From the NCBI GenBank assembly GCA_050329575.1, contig JBHJOP010000116.1:1-8613 (forward strand): a DNA stretch of 8,613 bases. Direction: 5' to 3'. Each line of letters opens with the position of its first letter. The stretch's first letter is position 1. Positions 1-5,863 of the stretch are shown piece by piece. Source of the DNA: JAUXFS01 sp050329575. Its GTDB lineage: Bacteria > Pseudomonadota > Alphaproteobacteria > Rhodospirillales > Defluviicoccaceae. Below the pieces are notes generated by a model. The model did no database searches. It was not told the DNA's origin and was given only the letters and a program-made list of their open reading frames with translations. The translations under genes and the position numbers were made by a program.

Positions 1-564
1 GTCGCCGCCGGGGTGCGGCGCATCGAGGCGGTGACCGGCGCCGCCGCGGAAGCGCACGTCGCCGCCGAGGAGGCGGCGCTGCGCGAGGCCGCGGGGCTGC
101 TGCGGACCGCGCCGGCGGAGCTGCCGGCCCGCGTCGCCGCCCTGCTCGAGGAGCGCCGAAAGCTCGAACGCGAGCTTTCGGAGGCCCGCCGGGCGCTGGC
201 GACCGGCGGCGGCGGTGCGAAGGCGGTCAAGGAGATCGGCGGCATCCGCTTCTCGCCGCGGCTGCTCGACGGCGTGCCGGCCAAGGACTTGAAGAGCCTC
301 GCCGACGACGTCAAGAAGCAGCTCGGCTCCGGAGTCGTCGCGCTGGTGTCGGCGGCCGACGGCCGGGCGTCGCTGGTGGTCGGCGTCACCGAGGACCTGA
401 CGGCGCGGATCAGCGCCGTCGATCTGGTGCGCATCGGCGCGGCGGCGCTGGGCGGCAAGGGCGGCGGCGGCCGGCCGGACATGGCCCAGGCCGGCGGCCC
501 CGATGCGGCCAGGGCGCAAGCGGCGGTGGACGCCATCGAGAACGCCCTCGCCGGGGCGGCCTGA
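1..564 (+). CDS. alaS: Alanine-tRNA ligase, C-terminal part (5' truncated by window edge)
   Basis: This is the last 187 codons of alanyl-tRNA synthetase, the cytosolic enzyme that charges tRNA-Ala and clears mischarged species. The frame is open from base 1 and begins VAAGVRRIEAVTG, the conserved end of the editing domain. A helical, coiled-coil-prone linker follows (about residues 20-65, rich in Ala, Glu and Arg), then the C-Ala/DHHA1 domain (about 75-187). That domain carries the family hallmark GGGGRPDMAQAGG at about 155-167, the glycine-rich loop of DHHA1. The gene ends with TGA at 562-564. The GTG at 13 is an internal Val codon and not a start, because the homology continues to the window edge. 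GC content is very high, as in the other core genes. Identification is firm from the motifs; the catalytic and most of the editing domain lie outside the window. Confidence 0.96.
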   Translation, partial: VAAGVRRIEAVTGAAAEAHVAAEEAALREAAGLLRTAPAELPARVAALLEERRKLERELSEARRALATGGGGAKAVKEIGGIRFSPRLLDGVPAKDLKSLADDVKKQLGSGVVALVSAADGRASLVVGVTEDLTARISAVDLVRIGAAALGGKGGGGRPDMAQAGGPDAARAQAAVDAIENALAGAA

Positions 565-598
565 CCGCGGTCGACGGCACCGGAAGACCCGACCGCGG
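565..598 (+). terminator. Possible hairpin just after alaS
   Basis: A perfect 9-bp inverted repeat, CCGCGGTCG at 565-573 and CGACCGCGG at 590-598, starts directly at the alaS stop codon with a 16-nt loop. No T-run follows, so it is not a classical intrinsic terminator. It could be a 3'-end stabilising or attenuating hairpin. GC-rich palindromes arise easily in this genome, so confidence is low. Confidence 0.3.
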
Positions 599-643
599 GG
601 TCCGCTTCGCGGCGAGGAGGGTGCGATCTCCCTCCGCTCCGTG

Positions 644-672
644 TTGACTTATCCCCCTATTGTACGTAGGTG
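644..672 (+). promoter_or_regulatory. Weak candidate promoter for the ompW-like gene
   Basis: A local AT-rich patch lies between alaS and the barrel gene. TTGACT at 644-649 matches the -35 consensus at five of six positions, but the hexamer 17 bp downstream (TAGGTG, 667-672) is a poor -10. This is the only promoter-like sequence seen in the 192-bp gap before the ATG at 757. It would give a leader of roughly 80 nt. Confidence 0.25.
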
Positions 673-756
673 TATTCCCCGACCGCCGCCGGCGGCCGAT
701 GGGGAGACAACAGCCTGCACGCGCCGGCGCGTGCCTTGTGGGGAAGGGGAACACCG

Positions 757-1416
757 ATGAAGACGTCGACCACCACCATGATCGCCGCTTCCGTCTCGGC
801 GGCGGTTCTCGCCGCCGCGGCCACGGCACGGGCCTACGAGCCGGGCGACCTCGTGATCCAGCTGATGGGGCAGGGGCTTTATGCCGATGCCAGCGGCAGT
901 GTCGGTCAGGGAACCGGGTGGAACTACGACAGCGGCCCGATCTCCGCCAATCCCGCGCTCAACATCTCCTACTTCCTCACCAAGAACATCGCCGTGCAGA
1001 CGGTGCTGGCCGTGCCGCAGTTGAACGTCGATCTCGACACCGGCGACAAGACCACCGCCGCCACCGAGCAGTGGGTGCTGCCGCTCAGCATCATTCCCCA
1101 GTACCACTTCTTCAGCGACGCCATGGTGTCGCCCTACGTCGGTGCCGGCCTCACCTACGCCATGCTGTGGGAGAAGAACAGCAAGCTGGGCGGCGCCGAC
1201 GTCGACGTCGAGAACACCTGGGGCGGCCTGGTCAACGTCGGTCTCAACATCAAGATCCCGCAGACTCGGTGGACGGTGAGCATCGATGCCAAGAAGTGGT
1301 GGCTGAACCCGACCAACGTCGACCTCGACGGCGACCGGATCGGCAACCTGACCGTCAATCCGTGGTTCTTCGGCCTCGGCGTCGGCTACACCTTCTCGAC
1401 GCCGCCGGTGTTCTAG
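757..1416 (+). CDS. OmpW-family outer membrane beta-barrel protein
   Basis: A 219-residue protein. Residues 1-26 form a signal peptide: Lys2, then a hydrophobic Ala-rich core, then ATARA before Tyr27. The mature part has alternating amphipathic strands with family-typical pieces: PALNISYFLTKNIAVQ (about 56-71), PYVGAGLTYA (about 126-135), the WTVSIDAKKWWLNP stretch, and a final strand WFFGLGVGYTF close to the C-terminal Phe used for outer-membrane assembly. Its length matches the OmpW family of 8-stranded small barrels, which form hydrophobic channels in the outer membrane of Gram-negative bacteria. The substrate cannot be read from sequence. The ATG at 757 was chosen because it sits just behind the purine-rich GGGAAGGGGA ribosome site and begins a proper signal peptide; the upstream in-frame ATG at 670 would add an unrelated N-terminus. 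It appears to be a single transcription unit. Confidence 0.88.
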   Translation: MKTSTTTMIAASVSAAVLAAAATARAYEPGDLVIQLMGQGLYADASGSVGQGTGWNYDSGPISANPALNISYFLTKNIAVQTVLAVPQLNVDLDTGDKTTAATEQWVLPLSIIPQYHFFSDAMVSPYVGAGLTYAMLWEKNSKLGGADVDVENTWGGLVNVGLNIKIPQTRWTVSIDAKKWWLNPTNVDLDGDRIGNLTVNPWFFGLGVGYTFSTPPVF

Positions 1417-1460
1417 GGTCCTTGGGGGCGCGGGCGCAGCGAGCCCTTGAACCGCTCGCC

Positions 1461-1484
1461 GCGGCCGCCTACCCTCGCGGCCGC
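1461..1484 (+). terminator. Possible GC hairpin between ompW-like gene and moxR
   Basis: Two copies of the self-complementary octamer GCGGCCGC (1461-1468 and 1477-1484) are separated by 8 nt and can form a stem. There is no T-run, so this is at most a Rho-dependent pause or a chance palindrome. The same 92-bp gap must also contain any promoter for the downstream ATPase; no convincing one was seen. Confidence 0.2.
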
Positions 1485-1508
1485 CGATGCCGGCGCCGGG
1501 AGGAAGCC

Positions 1509-2360
1509 ATGGACACCCGCTTCGAAGGAACCGACAGCTACGTCGCCACCGACGACCTCAGGGTCGCGGTCAATGCCGCGGTCCGGCTGGAGCGGCCGCT
1601 GCTGGTCAAGGGCGAGCCCGGAACCGGCAAGACCATCCTCGCCCACGAGATCGCCCGCGCGCTCGGGCTGCCGCTGATCCAGTGGCACATCAAGTCGACC
1701 ACCAAGGCGCAGCAGGGCCTCTACGAGTACGACGCGGTGGCCCGGCTGCGCGACTCGCAACTCGGCGACGCCCGCGTCCACGACATCGGCAACTACATCG
1801 TCAAGGGGCGCCTCTGGGAGGCGTTCACCGCCGCCGTCCGCCCGGTCTTGCTGATCGACGAGATCGACAAGGCCGACATCGAGTTCCCCAACGACCTGCT
1901 GCTCGAACTCGACCGCATGGAGTTCCACGTCTACGAGACCCAGGAGACGGTGGTGGCGGCGCAGCGGCCGGTGGTGGTGATCACGTCCAACAACGAGAAG
2001 GAGCTGCCGGACGCGTTCCTGCGCCGCTGCTTCTTCCACTACATCCGCTTTCCCGACCGCGAGACCATGGAGCGGATCGTCGACGTCCACTATCCGGGCA
2101 TCCACCGCCGCCTGGTCCACGACGCGCTGACCGTGTTCTTCGAGATCCGCGAGGTGCCGGGGCTGAAGAAGAAGCCCTCGACCTCGGAGTTGCTCGACTG
2201 GCTCAAGCTGCTGCTGGTCGAGGACATCCCGCCGGAGGCGCTGAAGGCCAAGGACGCCCGCGAGCTGATCCCGCCGCTGTACGGGGCGCTGCTCAAGAAC
2301 GAACAGGACGTGCACCTGCTCGAACGCCTCGCCTTCCTCAAGCGCCGCGAGGAACGCTGA
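1509..2360 (+). CDS. MoxR-family AAA+ ATPase
   Basis: A 283-residue cytosolic AAA+ ATPase of the MoxR clade. These proteins act as ATP-driven chaperones that help mature or insert cofactors into partner enzymes, usually with a VWA-domain (CoxE-like) partner. Visible motifs are Walker A GEPGTGKT (35-42), Walker B VLLIDEID (113-120), sensor 1 in ITSNNEKELP (about 158-167), a candidate arginine finger in AFLRRC (169-174), and a sensor-2-like helix at STSELLDWLK (224-233). The catalytic motifs look intact. The start is the ATG at 1509 behind GGGAGGAAG at 1498-1506; the much longer upstream in-frame extension runs antisense-like through the ompW frame and is spurious. The usual VWA partner is not beside it: the next gene is a DUF2278 protein after an intrinsic terminator. 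The client is therefore unknown. Confidence 0.93.
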   Translation: MDTRFEGTDSYVATDDLRVAVNAAVRLERPLLVKGEPGTGKTILAHEIARALGLPLIQWHIKSTTKAQQGLYEYDAVARLRDSQLGDARVHDIGNYIVKGRLWEAFTAAVRPVLLIDEIDKADIEFPNDLLLELDRMEFHVYETQETVVAAQRPVVVITSNNEKELPDAFLRRCFFHYIRFPDRETMERIVDVHYPGIHRRLVHDALTVFFEIREVPGLKKKPSTSELLDWLKLLLVEDIPPEALKAKDARELIPPLYGALLKNEQDVHLLERLAFLKRREER

Positions 2361-2409
2361 CCAGCGCCGTCGGGGCGGGGGCGACGGGCGAGGGCGACCG
2401 GCGGAGGTC

Positions 2410-2430
2410 GGGGACGCTCCCCCCTTTTTT
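2410..2430 (+). terminator. Intrinsic terminator after moxR
   Basis: GGGGA at 2410-2414 pairs with TCCCC at 2418-2422 around a CGC loop, followed by CC and six T at 2425-2430. This is the compact hairpin plus T-tract of a Rho-independent terminator. It separates the ATPase from the downstream gene. Confidence 0.6.
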
Positions 2431-2513
2431 CGACGCGGGACGTGGAATCCAAGACGTCTCGTCGATCGTGATCGGCTACCCCACGTCGGCATGGACGTCG
2501 GTCGGCCCGACAG

Positions 2514-2542
2514 GTGACAACGGCCCCCGCCGGTGCTAGCCT
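2514..2542 (+). promoter_or_regulatory. Probable promoter for the DUF2278 gene
   Basis: GTGACA (2514-2519, five of six to the -35 consensus) is followed after exactly 17 bp by TAGCCT (2537-2542, three of six to the -10 consensus). The site lies 30 bp before the ATG at 2573 and downstream of the moxR terminator, so an independent transcription unit is plausible. The spacing is exact but the -10 element is degenerate. Confidence 0.45.
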
Positions 2543-2572
2543 CGCGTGTTGCGTCGACAAGGGGTGGGAGCG

Positions 2573-3586
2573 ATGCCGCTGAAATCCTATGGCGTACTGA
2601 AGGGACGGCCGATCGACCGCCGGCTCGGCACCCACGCCAACGCCCACTACCAACTGCACCTGGTCGACGACGACGCCGATTACCGGATCGCCGTCAACGT
2701 GCGCTCCAAGCTGGCACCGTCCGAGCTCGAATACCTGATCGACGATCCGTTCCGCCACCCGGTCACCGACGGACTGCCGGCGCTGCCGGCGGGCTTCCAT
2801 CCGCTGCCGCGCCGCCCCGGCGGCCTCGCTCTCGACTTCATCCGCGGCAACCTGTTCGACCGCACCCGGATGCGGCCGCTGCCGTTCGACGTGCCCGGCC
2901 CCGACAACGACCTGAACGAGGCGCTCGACGCCGTCGTCCGCCCGGCCCTGGCCGAGGAGGACGCCATGATCTACGCCTTCGGCGAGCGCTGGGGGCCGGA
3001 GCCGGCGACGCGCGACAAGATCTTCGGCTTTCGCCCCGGCAACGGCATCCACGACATCCACATGAACCAGGGCAACGTCGGTTCGTTCGTCGCCCAGGAC
3101 GGCGTCTGGCAGGACGGCGCCATGTTCGTGCACCTGCCGTCGGCCGACCGCTGGGTCGCGGTGTTCCTCAAGTTCCAGTCGCAGACCTGGCACACCGACG
3201 ACGTCGACGGCCACCGCATCGAGACGCCGCCGACCCCCACGCCGGCACCGCCGCCGGTGGAGCGCGACGGCCTCGTGCGCATCGTCGCCGCCCTGGTCAA
3301 CCCGGAGGGCCCCGCCCCGGAGCGCGAGACCGTGACGCTGCTCAACACCTCGCCGCAACCGATCGGGCTCGCCGGCTGGGCGATCGCCGACAGGAACAAG
3401 CAGAAGCACGGTCTCTCCGGAACGCTCGCCGCCGGCGCCACCCTGGTCGTCGACCTGCCCGAGCACGTCCAACTCGGCAACAAGGGCGGCATCATCACGC
3501 TCTTGGACGACCGCGGGCTCAAGATCGACGGCGTCGCCTACACCCGCGACCAGGCGAGCCGCGAGGGCTGGACGATCGTCTTCTGA
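2573..3586 (+). CDS. DUF2278 (YukJ-like) protein with C-terminal lamin-tail domain
   Basis: A 337-residue protein without a signal peptide. Residues 1 to about 210 match the DUF2278/YukJ family as I recall it: an N-terminal YGVLKGRP, the YRIAVNVRSK strand (37-46), and the strongly conserved block GIHDIHMNQGN (158-168) followed by a WQDGAMFVHLP segment. A Pro/Thr-rich linker (about 219-228, PPTPTPAPPP) leads to a lamin-tail (LTD) immunoglobulin-like fold at about 233-325. The LTD is recognised by VTLLNTSPQPIGLAGWAI, the spaced GTLAAGATLVVDL, and a final LLDDRGLKIDGVAYT. DUF2278 has no established function to my knowledge; LTDs are often fused to nucleases or surface proteins. The conserved His and Asp of the GIHDIH block suggest a metal or phosphate site, but that is inference. 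The start is the ATG at 2573 preceded by GGTGGGAG. Confidence 0.85.
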   Translation: MPLKSYGVLKGRPIDRRLGTHANAHYQLHLVDDDADYRIAVNVRSKLAPSELEYLIDDPFRHPVTDGLPALPAGFHPLPRRPGGLALDFIRGNLFDRTRMRPLPFDVPGPDNDLNEALDAVVRPALAEEDAMIYAFGERWGPEPATRDKIFGFRPGNGIHDIHMNQGNVGSFVAQDGVWQDGAMFVHLPSADRWVAVFLKFQSQTWHTDDVDGHRIETPPTPTPAPPPVERDGLVRIVAALVNPEGPAPERETVTLLNTSPQPIGLAGWAIADRNKQKHGLSGTLAAGATLVVDLPEHVQLGNKGGIITLLDDRGLKIDGVAYTRDQASREGWTIVF

Positions 3587-3670
3587 CCCCTTCGCGACCC
3601 CGGCCGATGCGCCGCGACGACTTCCCCTGTTTCTCTGCGGCCAGCTCCTGGATCCGCTCGGATTGAAATC

Positions 3671-3689
3671 GGGGAAGCCCCCCTTTCTT
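3671..3689 (+). terminator. Probable intrinsic terminator after the DUF2278 gene
   Basis: GGGG (3671-3674) and CCCC (3678-3681) form a short stem with an AAG loop, followed by CC and TTTCTT (3684-3689). Its build resembles the moxR terminator, although the stem is short and the T-tract interrupted. Base composition starts to fall about 50-60 bp further on. Confidence 0.42.
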
Positions 3690-3747
3690 CCGAATCGCGC
3701 AGCGGGGTGACGGGGGACGAAAGACGGAAGAGGGCGCGGCTCTTCGC

Positions 3748-3776
3748 TCGGATTAATTCTCCTGAGCGCTTATGAT
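3748..3776 (+). promoter_or_regulatory. Candidate promoter for the SIR2-like gene
   Basis: TATGAT at 3771-3776 matches the -10 consensus at five of six positions. It lies in the first AT-rich stretch after the high-GC core, 52 bp ahead of the ATG at 3828. The -35 region (TCGGAT at 17-bp spacing) is poor. An imperfect inverted repeat, CGCTCGG at 3745-3751 against CCTGAGCG at 3761-3768, covers the spacer and could be an operator. Confidence 0.4.
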
Positions 3777-3827
3777 ACAGTGCAAAGCCTGATCCGACAG
3801 TCCGAATTGATCATAGGGTTCGTCGCA

Positions 3828-5036
3828 ATGAACATCGCCTTCTTGCTTGGATCCGGCGTGTCGATTCCTGCCGGTTTCCCGAGGACGGTCGAACTCACCC
3901 AGGCCGTGCTCTACGGAAATGGCTACGCCCGACACACCGATGGCTCGTATTACAAGGGGCCAGCGCAATGCGAACACGCCGGCATGGCGGATTTCCATGT
4001 TCCGCCCATATCCCGCTTTCTCCGCTGGCTCAACTGTCAAGTAGTCGATTATTACGATGATCGTTTGGGTCGGGAGGTAAACTACGAGGATCTTTACTAC
4101 CTTGTTGAGCAGATACGCCATGAAGAAGTAGGGGAGCTCGACAATCCCTTCGTTCGCGACGCTCGGACCCACATTGTCCGACGCTTGCACCAGTGTCCGG
4201 CTGATATCTTGCGGTCACAGGGAGGAGACGATGCCGACACGAGGATATCTGAAATAACAACGAAAATTCTTGATTATATTAGGGGTGTTGTCGTTTCTGA
4301 ACTCTCCCGCAAAAATGCCAATGGCTTGTACTTGCAATTTCTCAAAGACGCGAAGGTTGACTCGGCATCCGGCCAAATATGTGTCTTCACGTTGAATCAT
4401 GACCTGCTCGTAGATCAATTTCTGACTGATCACCACATTACCGTGATCGACGGATTCCAAGGCCCCATCAATGGCGTCCGTTACTTTGACCCTCGCTCCC
4501 TTTCCGACACCGGTCCTGGCTGCGTGTTGCTGAAACTCCATGGATCAATAAACTGGTATCGATTTCGGACATGCGGAGGAGATTGGTACGATGAACGGAT
4601 CGGCTACACAGTTGGAAACCATGATATCGATCATACGACAGGTCCTGACGGCAAACCGCAGGAAACGGTGGAAGTGGGGCCGATCATCTTGATTGGCACC
4701 GTCAACAAGATCCTGGCGTACGCGCGGGGGATCTTTCCCGATCTCTTCGCCGAGTTCCGGCGCCGCCTCGCGACGGTGGATGCCGTCATCGTAATCGGCT
4801 ACGGTTTTGGCGACCAGGGGATCAACGGCCAACTGCTCCACTGGATTTACGGGGATGGGAATCGGCGCATTGTGGTGGTCCATCCCAATCCGGCAGAACT
4901 TCGTGACGCTGCGCGAGGGGCGATCCAAAACAAATGGGACGACTGGCTGCGAAGCGGGACGCTGCGGGTCTACGAAACGGGGGCAGAGAAGGCCACGTGG
5001 AGTGAGATGTCCAAGCGGATCAGCGCCAACCCGTAA
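3828..5036 (+). CDS. SIR2-like (SIR2_2-type) NAD-binding protein, probable antiphage defence
   Basis: A 402-residue soluble protein with the Rossmann signature of the SIR2 superfamily. Motifs in order: NAD-binding FLLGSGVSIPAGFP (5-18), FTLNHD (187-192; Asn190 and Asp192 equal the TxNxD motif), LKLHGSINW (235-243; His238 equals the catalytic His of sirtuins), GYGFGDQGIN (324-333), and IVVVHPNP (348-355). Bacterial SIR2 proteins of this type commonly act as NADases in antiphage systems, depleting NAD+ in infected cells; the relevant residues all look intact. A helical insertion (about 60-180) separates the first two motifs. There is no sirtuin-type CxxC zinc pair, so protein deacetylation is unlikely. 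At 402 residues it is much shorter than stand-alone DSR-type proteins and shows no obvious sensor domain after the SIR2 fold, so it may need a partner. The ATG at 3828 was chosen because it leads straight into the first beta strand; the GTG at 3780 adds 16 residues with no family support. GC content is well below the flanks, which suggests acquisition. Confidence 0.85.
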   Translation: MNIAFLLGSGVSIPAGFPRTVELTQAVLYGNGYARHTDGSYYKGPAQCEHAGMADFHVPPISRFLRWLNCQVVDYYDDRLGREVNYEDLYYLVEQIRHEEVGELDNPFVRDARTHIVRRLHQCPADILRSQGGDDADTRISEITTKILDYIRGVVVSELSRKNANGLYLQFLKDAKVDSASGQICVFTLNHDLLVDQFLTDHHITVIDGFQGPINGVRYFDPRSLSDTGPGCVLLKLHGSINWYRFRTCGGDWYDERIGYTVGNHDIDHTTGPDGKPQETVEVGPIILIGTVNKILAYARGIFPDLFAEFRRRLATVDAVIVIGYGFGDQGINGQLLHWIYGDGNRRIVVVHPNPAELRDAARGAIQNKWDDWLRSGTLRVYETGAEKATWSEMSKRISANP

Positions 5037-5145
5037 CAACAGATAGGGTTCAGGCTCAACTGGTATCGGAGATCAAACGAGGCAGAGGTGTTAAATATGA
5101 ACGAAATTTGCACATGTTTCTTGGCCTGATAGTGAACATAAGATT

Positions 5146-5433
5146 ATGAAAATAACAGGTAAACAGAAGACAATTATTACAATAGCGACCGTAATGATTA
5201 TTGTAATGTGTATTTTTCCGCCATGGGTTCATACGTTTCAATATGGAGGCGCGTACAGTGAGGAGCCTGCTGGATATGCATCGATATTTATCCCTCCAGA
5301 AAGAATACGCCATTCATTCGCGCATGGCGTTGAGGTAGATTTAAAGAGATTAGGTATTCAAATCTTAGTCGTATTGGTGGCCACAGGTCTCGGCTTGTTG
5401 CTGAACATGGATAGAAGGTCCGATCCAGAGTAG
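5146..5433 (+). CDS. Small two-helix membrane protein, unknown function
   Basis: A 95-residue protein with a basic N-terminus (MKITGKQK), a first membrane segment at about 9-28 (TIITIATVMIIVMCIFPPW), and a polar loop of about 40 residues. The loop contains GYASIFIPP, followed by VEVDLKRLGIQ and a second membrane segment at about 71-87 (ILVVLVATGLGLLL). The FPPW and GY-x-IF-x-PP pattern resembles a widespread family of small uncharacterised bacterial membrane proteins that I recognise by pattern only; no function is known to me. The topology suggests both ends in the cytoplasm and the loop outside. It lies 109 bp after the SIR2-like gene with no clear ribosome site and no clear promoter. It is the most AT-rich gene here (30% GC in 5161-5220 by hand count), unlike the host core. 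Whether it works with the SIR2 protein is unknown. Confidence 0.68.
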   Translation: MKITGKQKTIITIATVMIIVMCIFPPWVHTFQYGGAYSEEPAGYASIFIPPERIRHSFAHGVEVDLKRLGIQILVVLVATGLGLLLNMDRRSDPE

Positions 5434-5452
5434 TGCCCTGGAGCGACTGACG

Positions 5453-5479
5453 GGGGTGTAAAGGGGACGCACCCCTTTT
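5453..5479 (+). terminator. Probable intrinsic terminator after the small membrane protein gene
   Basis: GGGGTG (5453-5458) pairs with CACCCC (5470-5475) around an 11-nt loop, followed by TTTT (5476-5479). It sits 20 bp past the stop codon and would end the acquired two-gene segment. The first copy of the GTAAAGGGGAC repeat lies partly in its stem and loop. Confidence 0.48.
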
Positions 5480-5561
5480 CCGAATGGCTTCCGCCCGCCG
5501 TTCGCCGCGGTAAAGGGGACATATCGCTCTCTTGAATGGATCTCGCCCGCCGTTCGCCCGG
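5458..5561. repeat. Two-copy 52-bp direct repeat headed by GTAAAGGGGAC
   Basis: GTAAAGGGGAC occurs at 5458-5468 and again at 5510-5520, exactly 52 bp apart. Within each unit GAATGG follows 13 nt after this head, and CGCCCGCCGTTCGCC follows near the end, at identical offsets. The units differ only in the middle 13 nt and a few tail bases. Similar TAAAGGGGAC intergenic repeats are often seen beside REP-associated (Y1-type) transposase genes; that is recollection, and no transposase is present here. The block marks the right edge of the AT-rich island. Confidence 0.6.
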
Positions 5562-5584
5562 AACCGCGTTCCGACGCAGCCCGC

Positions 5585-5713
5585 TCATCCGCCCTCCTGG
5601 TTTTCCGCCAGCCAGATCTTGATCAGCGACTGGTAGGGGACGTCGCGCTTGTTGGCGGCGACCACGATGCGCTCCGGCAGGCTTACCGGCAGCCTGAGCG
5701 AGATGGCGGTGGG
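5585..5713 (-). pseudogene. 3' remnant of a CopG-family antitoxin gene
   Basis: On the minus strand a frame closed by TGA at 5585-5587 reads PTAISLRLPVSLPERIVVAA followed by NKRDVPYQSLIKIWLAENQEGG. This is the ribbon-helix-helix C-terminal half of CopG-type (CopG_antitoxin family) proteins: ISLRLP is the beta strand that reads DNA, and NKRDVPYQSLIKIWLAE is the following helix pair. Complete members have about 40 further N-terminal residues. Here the similarity stops near 5713; upstream the same frame continues with unrelated sequence to a stop at 5771-5773 and has no plausible initiation codon. No partner toxin is present. It is therefore a truncated, presumably dead toxin-antitoxin relic left by a rearrangement. 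Confidence 0.7.
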
Positions 5714-5725
5714 GTAGACTGCGCG

Positions 5726-5741
5726 TTCTCTCCGGAGAGAA
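5726..5741. promoter_or_regulatory. Perfect 16-bp palindrome upstream of hicBA
   Basis: TTCTCTCCGGAGAGAA is fully self-complementary with no gap. It lies just beyond the break in the CopG remnant and 59 bp upstream of the hicBA -35 element. It could be an operator for a dimeric regulator or the scar of a recombination event. The HicB here has no DNA-binding domain, so HicB is not an obvious ligand. Confidence 0.4.
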
Positions 5742-5800
5742 AGCCTGTGCGATCCAGGTTCGACACGGCTTCAGAGAGGTCCGCCCGCGCTACGCCATCC

Positions 5801-5829
5801 TTGGCGGAACACGCACGGGCCTCCATAAT
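5801..5829 (+). promoter_or_regulatory. Promoter for hicBA
   Basis: TTGGCG (5801-5806, four of six to the -35 consensus) and CATAAT (5824-5829, five of six to the -10 consensus) are separated by exactly 17 bp. Transcription would begin near 5836 and give a leader of about 28 nt before the hicB ATG. This is among the best sigma-70-like promoters in the window. Confidence 0.58.
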
Positions 5830-5863
5830 CGGCGTTTGGATGAATGCTGGCGGGAGACAGGAG

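Noticed and set aside
660..1508. N-terminal extension of the MoxR frame back to 660
   Set aside because: It reads through the ompW-like gene in another frame, gives an Arg-rich product without domain features, and the ATPase has a proper start with ribosome site at 1509.
2090..3472. 460-codon minus-strand frame opposite moxR and DUF2278
   Set aside because: It is the antisense shadow of two well-supported genes; low-complexity composition typical of GC-rich antisense frames.
3780..3827. Upstream GTG start for the SIR2-like gene
   Set aside because: The added 16 residues have no family support and overlap the promoter region; ATG 3828 begins directly at the first beta strand.
3828..5036. Sirtuin protein deacetylase
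   Set aside because: The zinc-binding cysteine pairs and the GxGxSxxxGIPDFR form of motif I are absent; the SIR2_2 defence-type assignment fits better.
5098..5130. Ten-codon frame MNEICTCFLA before the small membrane protein
   Set aside because: Too short, no ribosome site and no leader-peptide logic such as a regulatory codon run with terminator.
5747..5863. Longer hicB start at 5747, or a separate small gene on either strand here
   Set aside because: The stretch contains the hicBA promoter; its plus-strand translation does not resemble HicB, and the minus-strand frame starting MEARACSAKDGV matches no CopG N-terminus.
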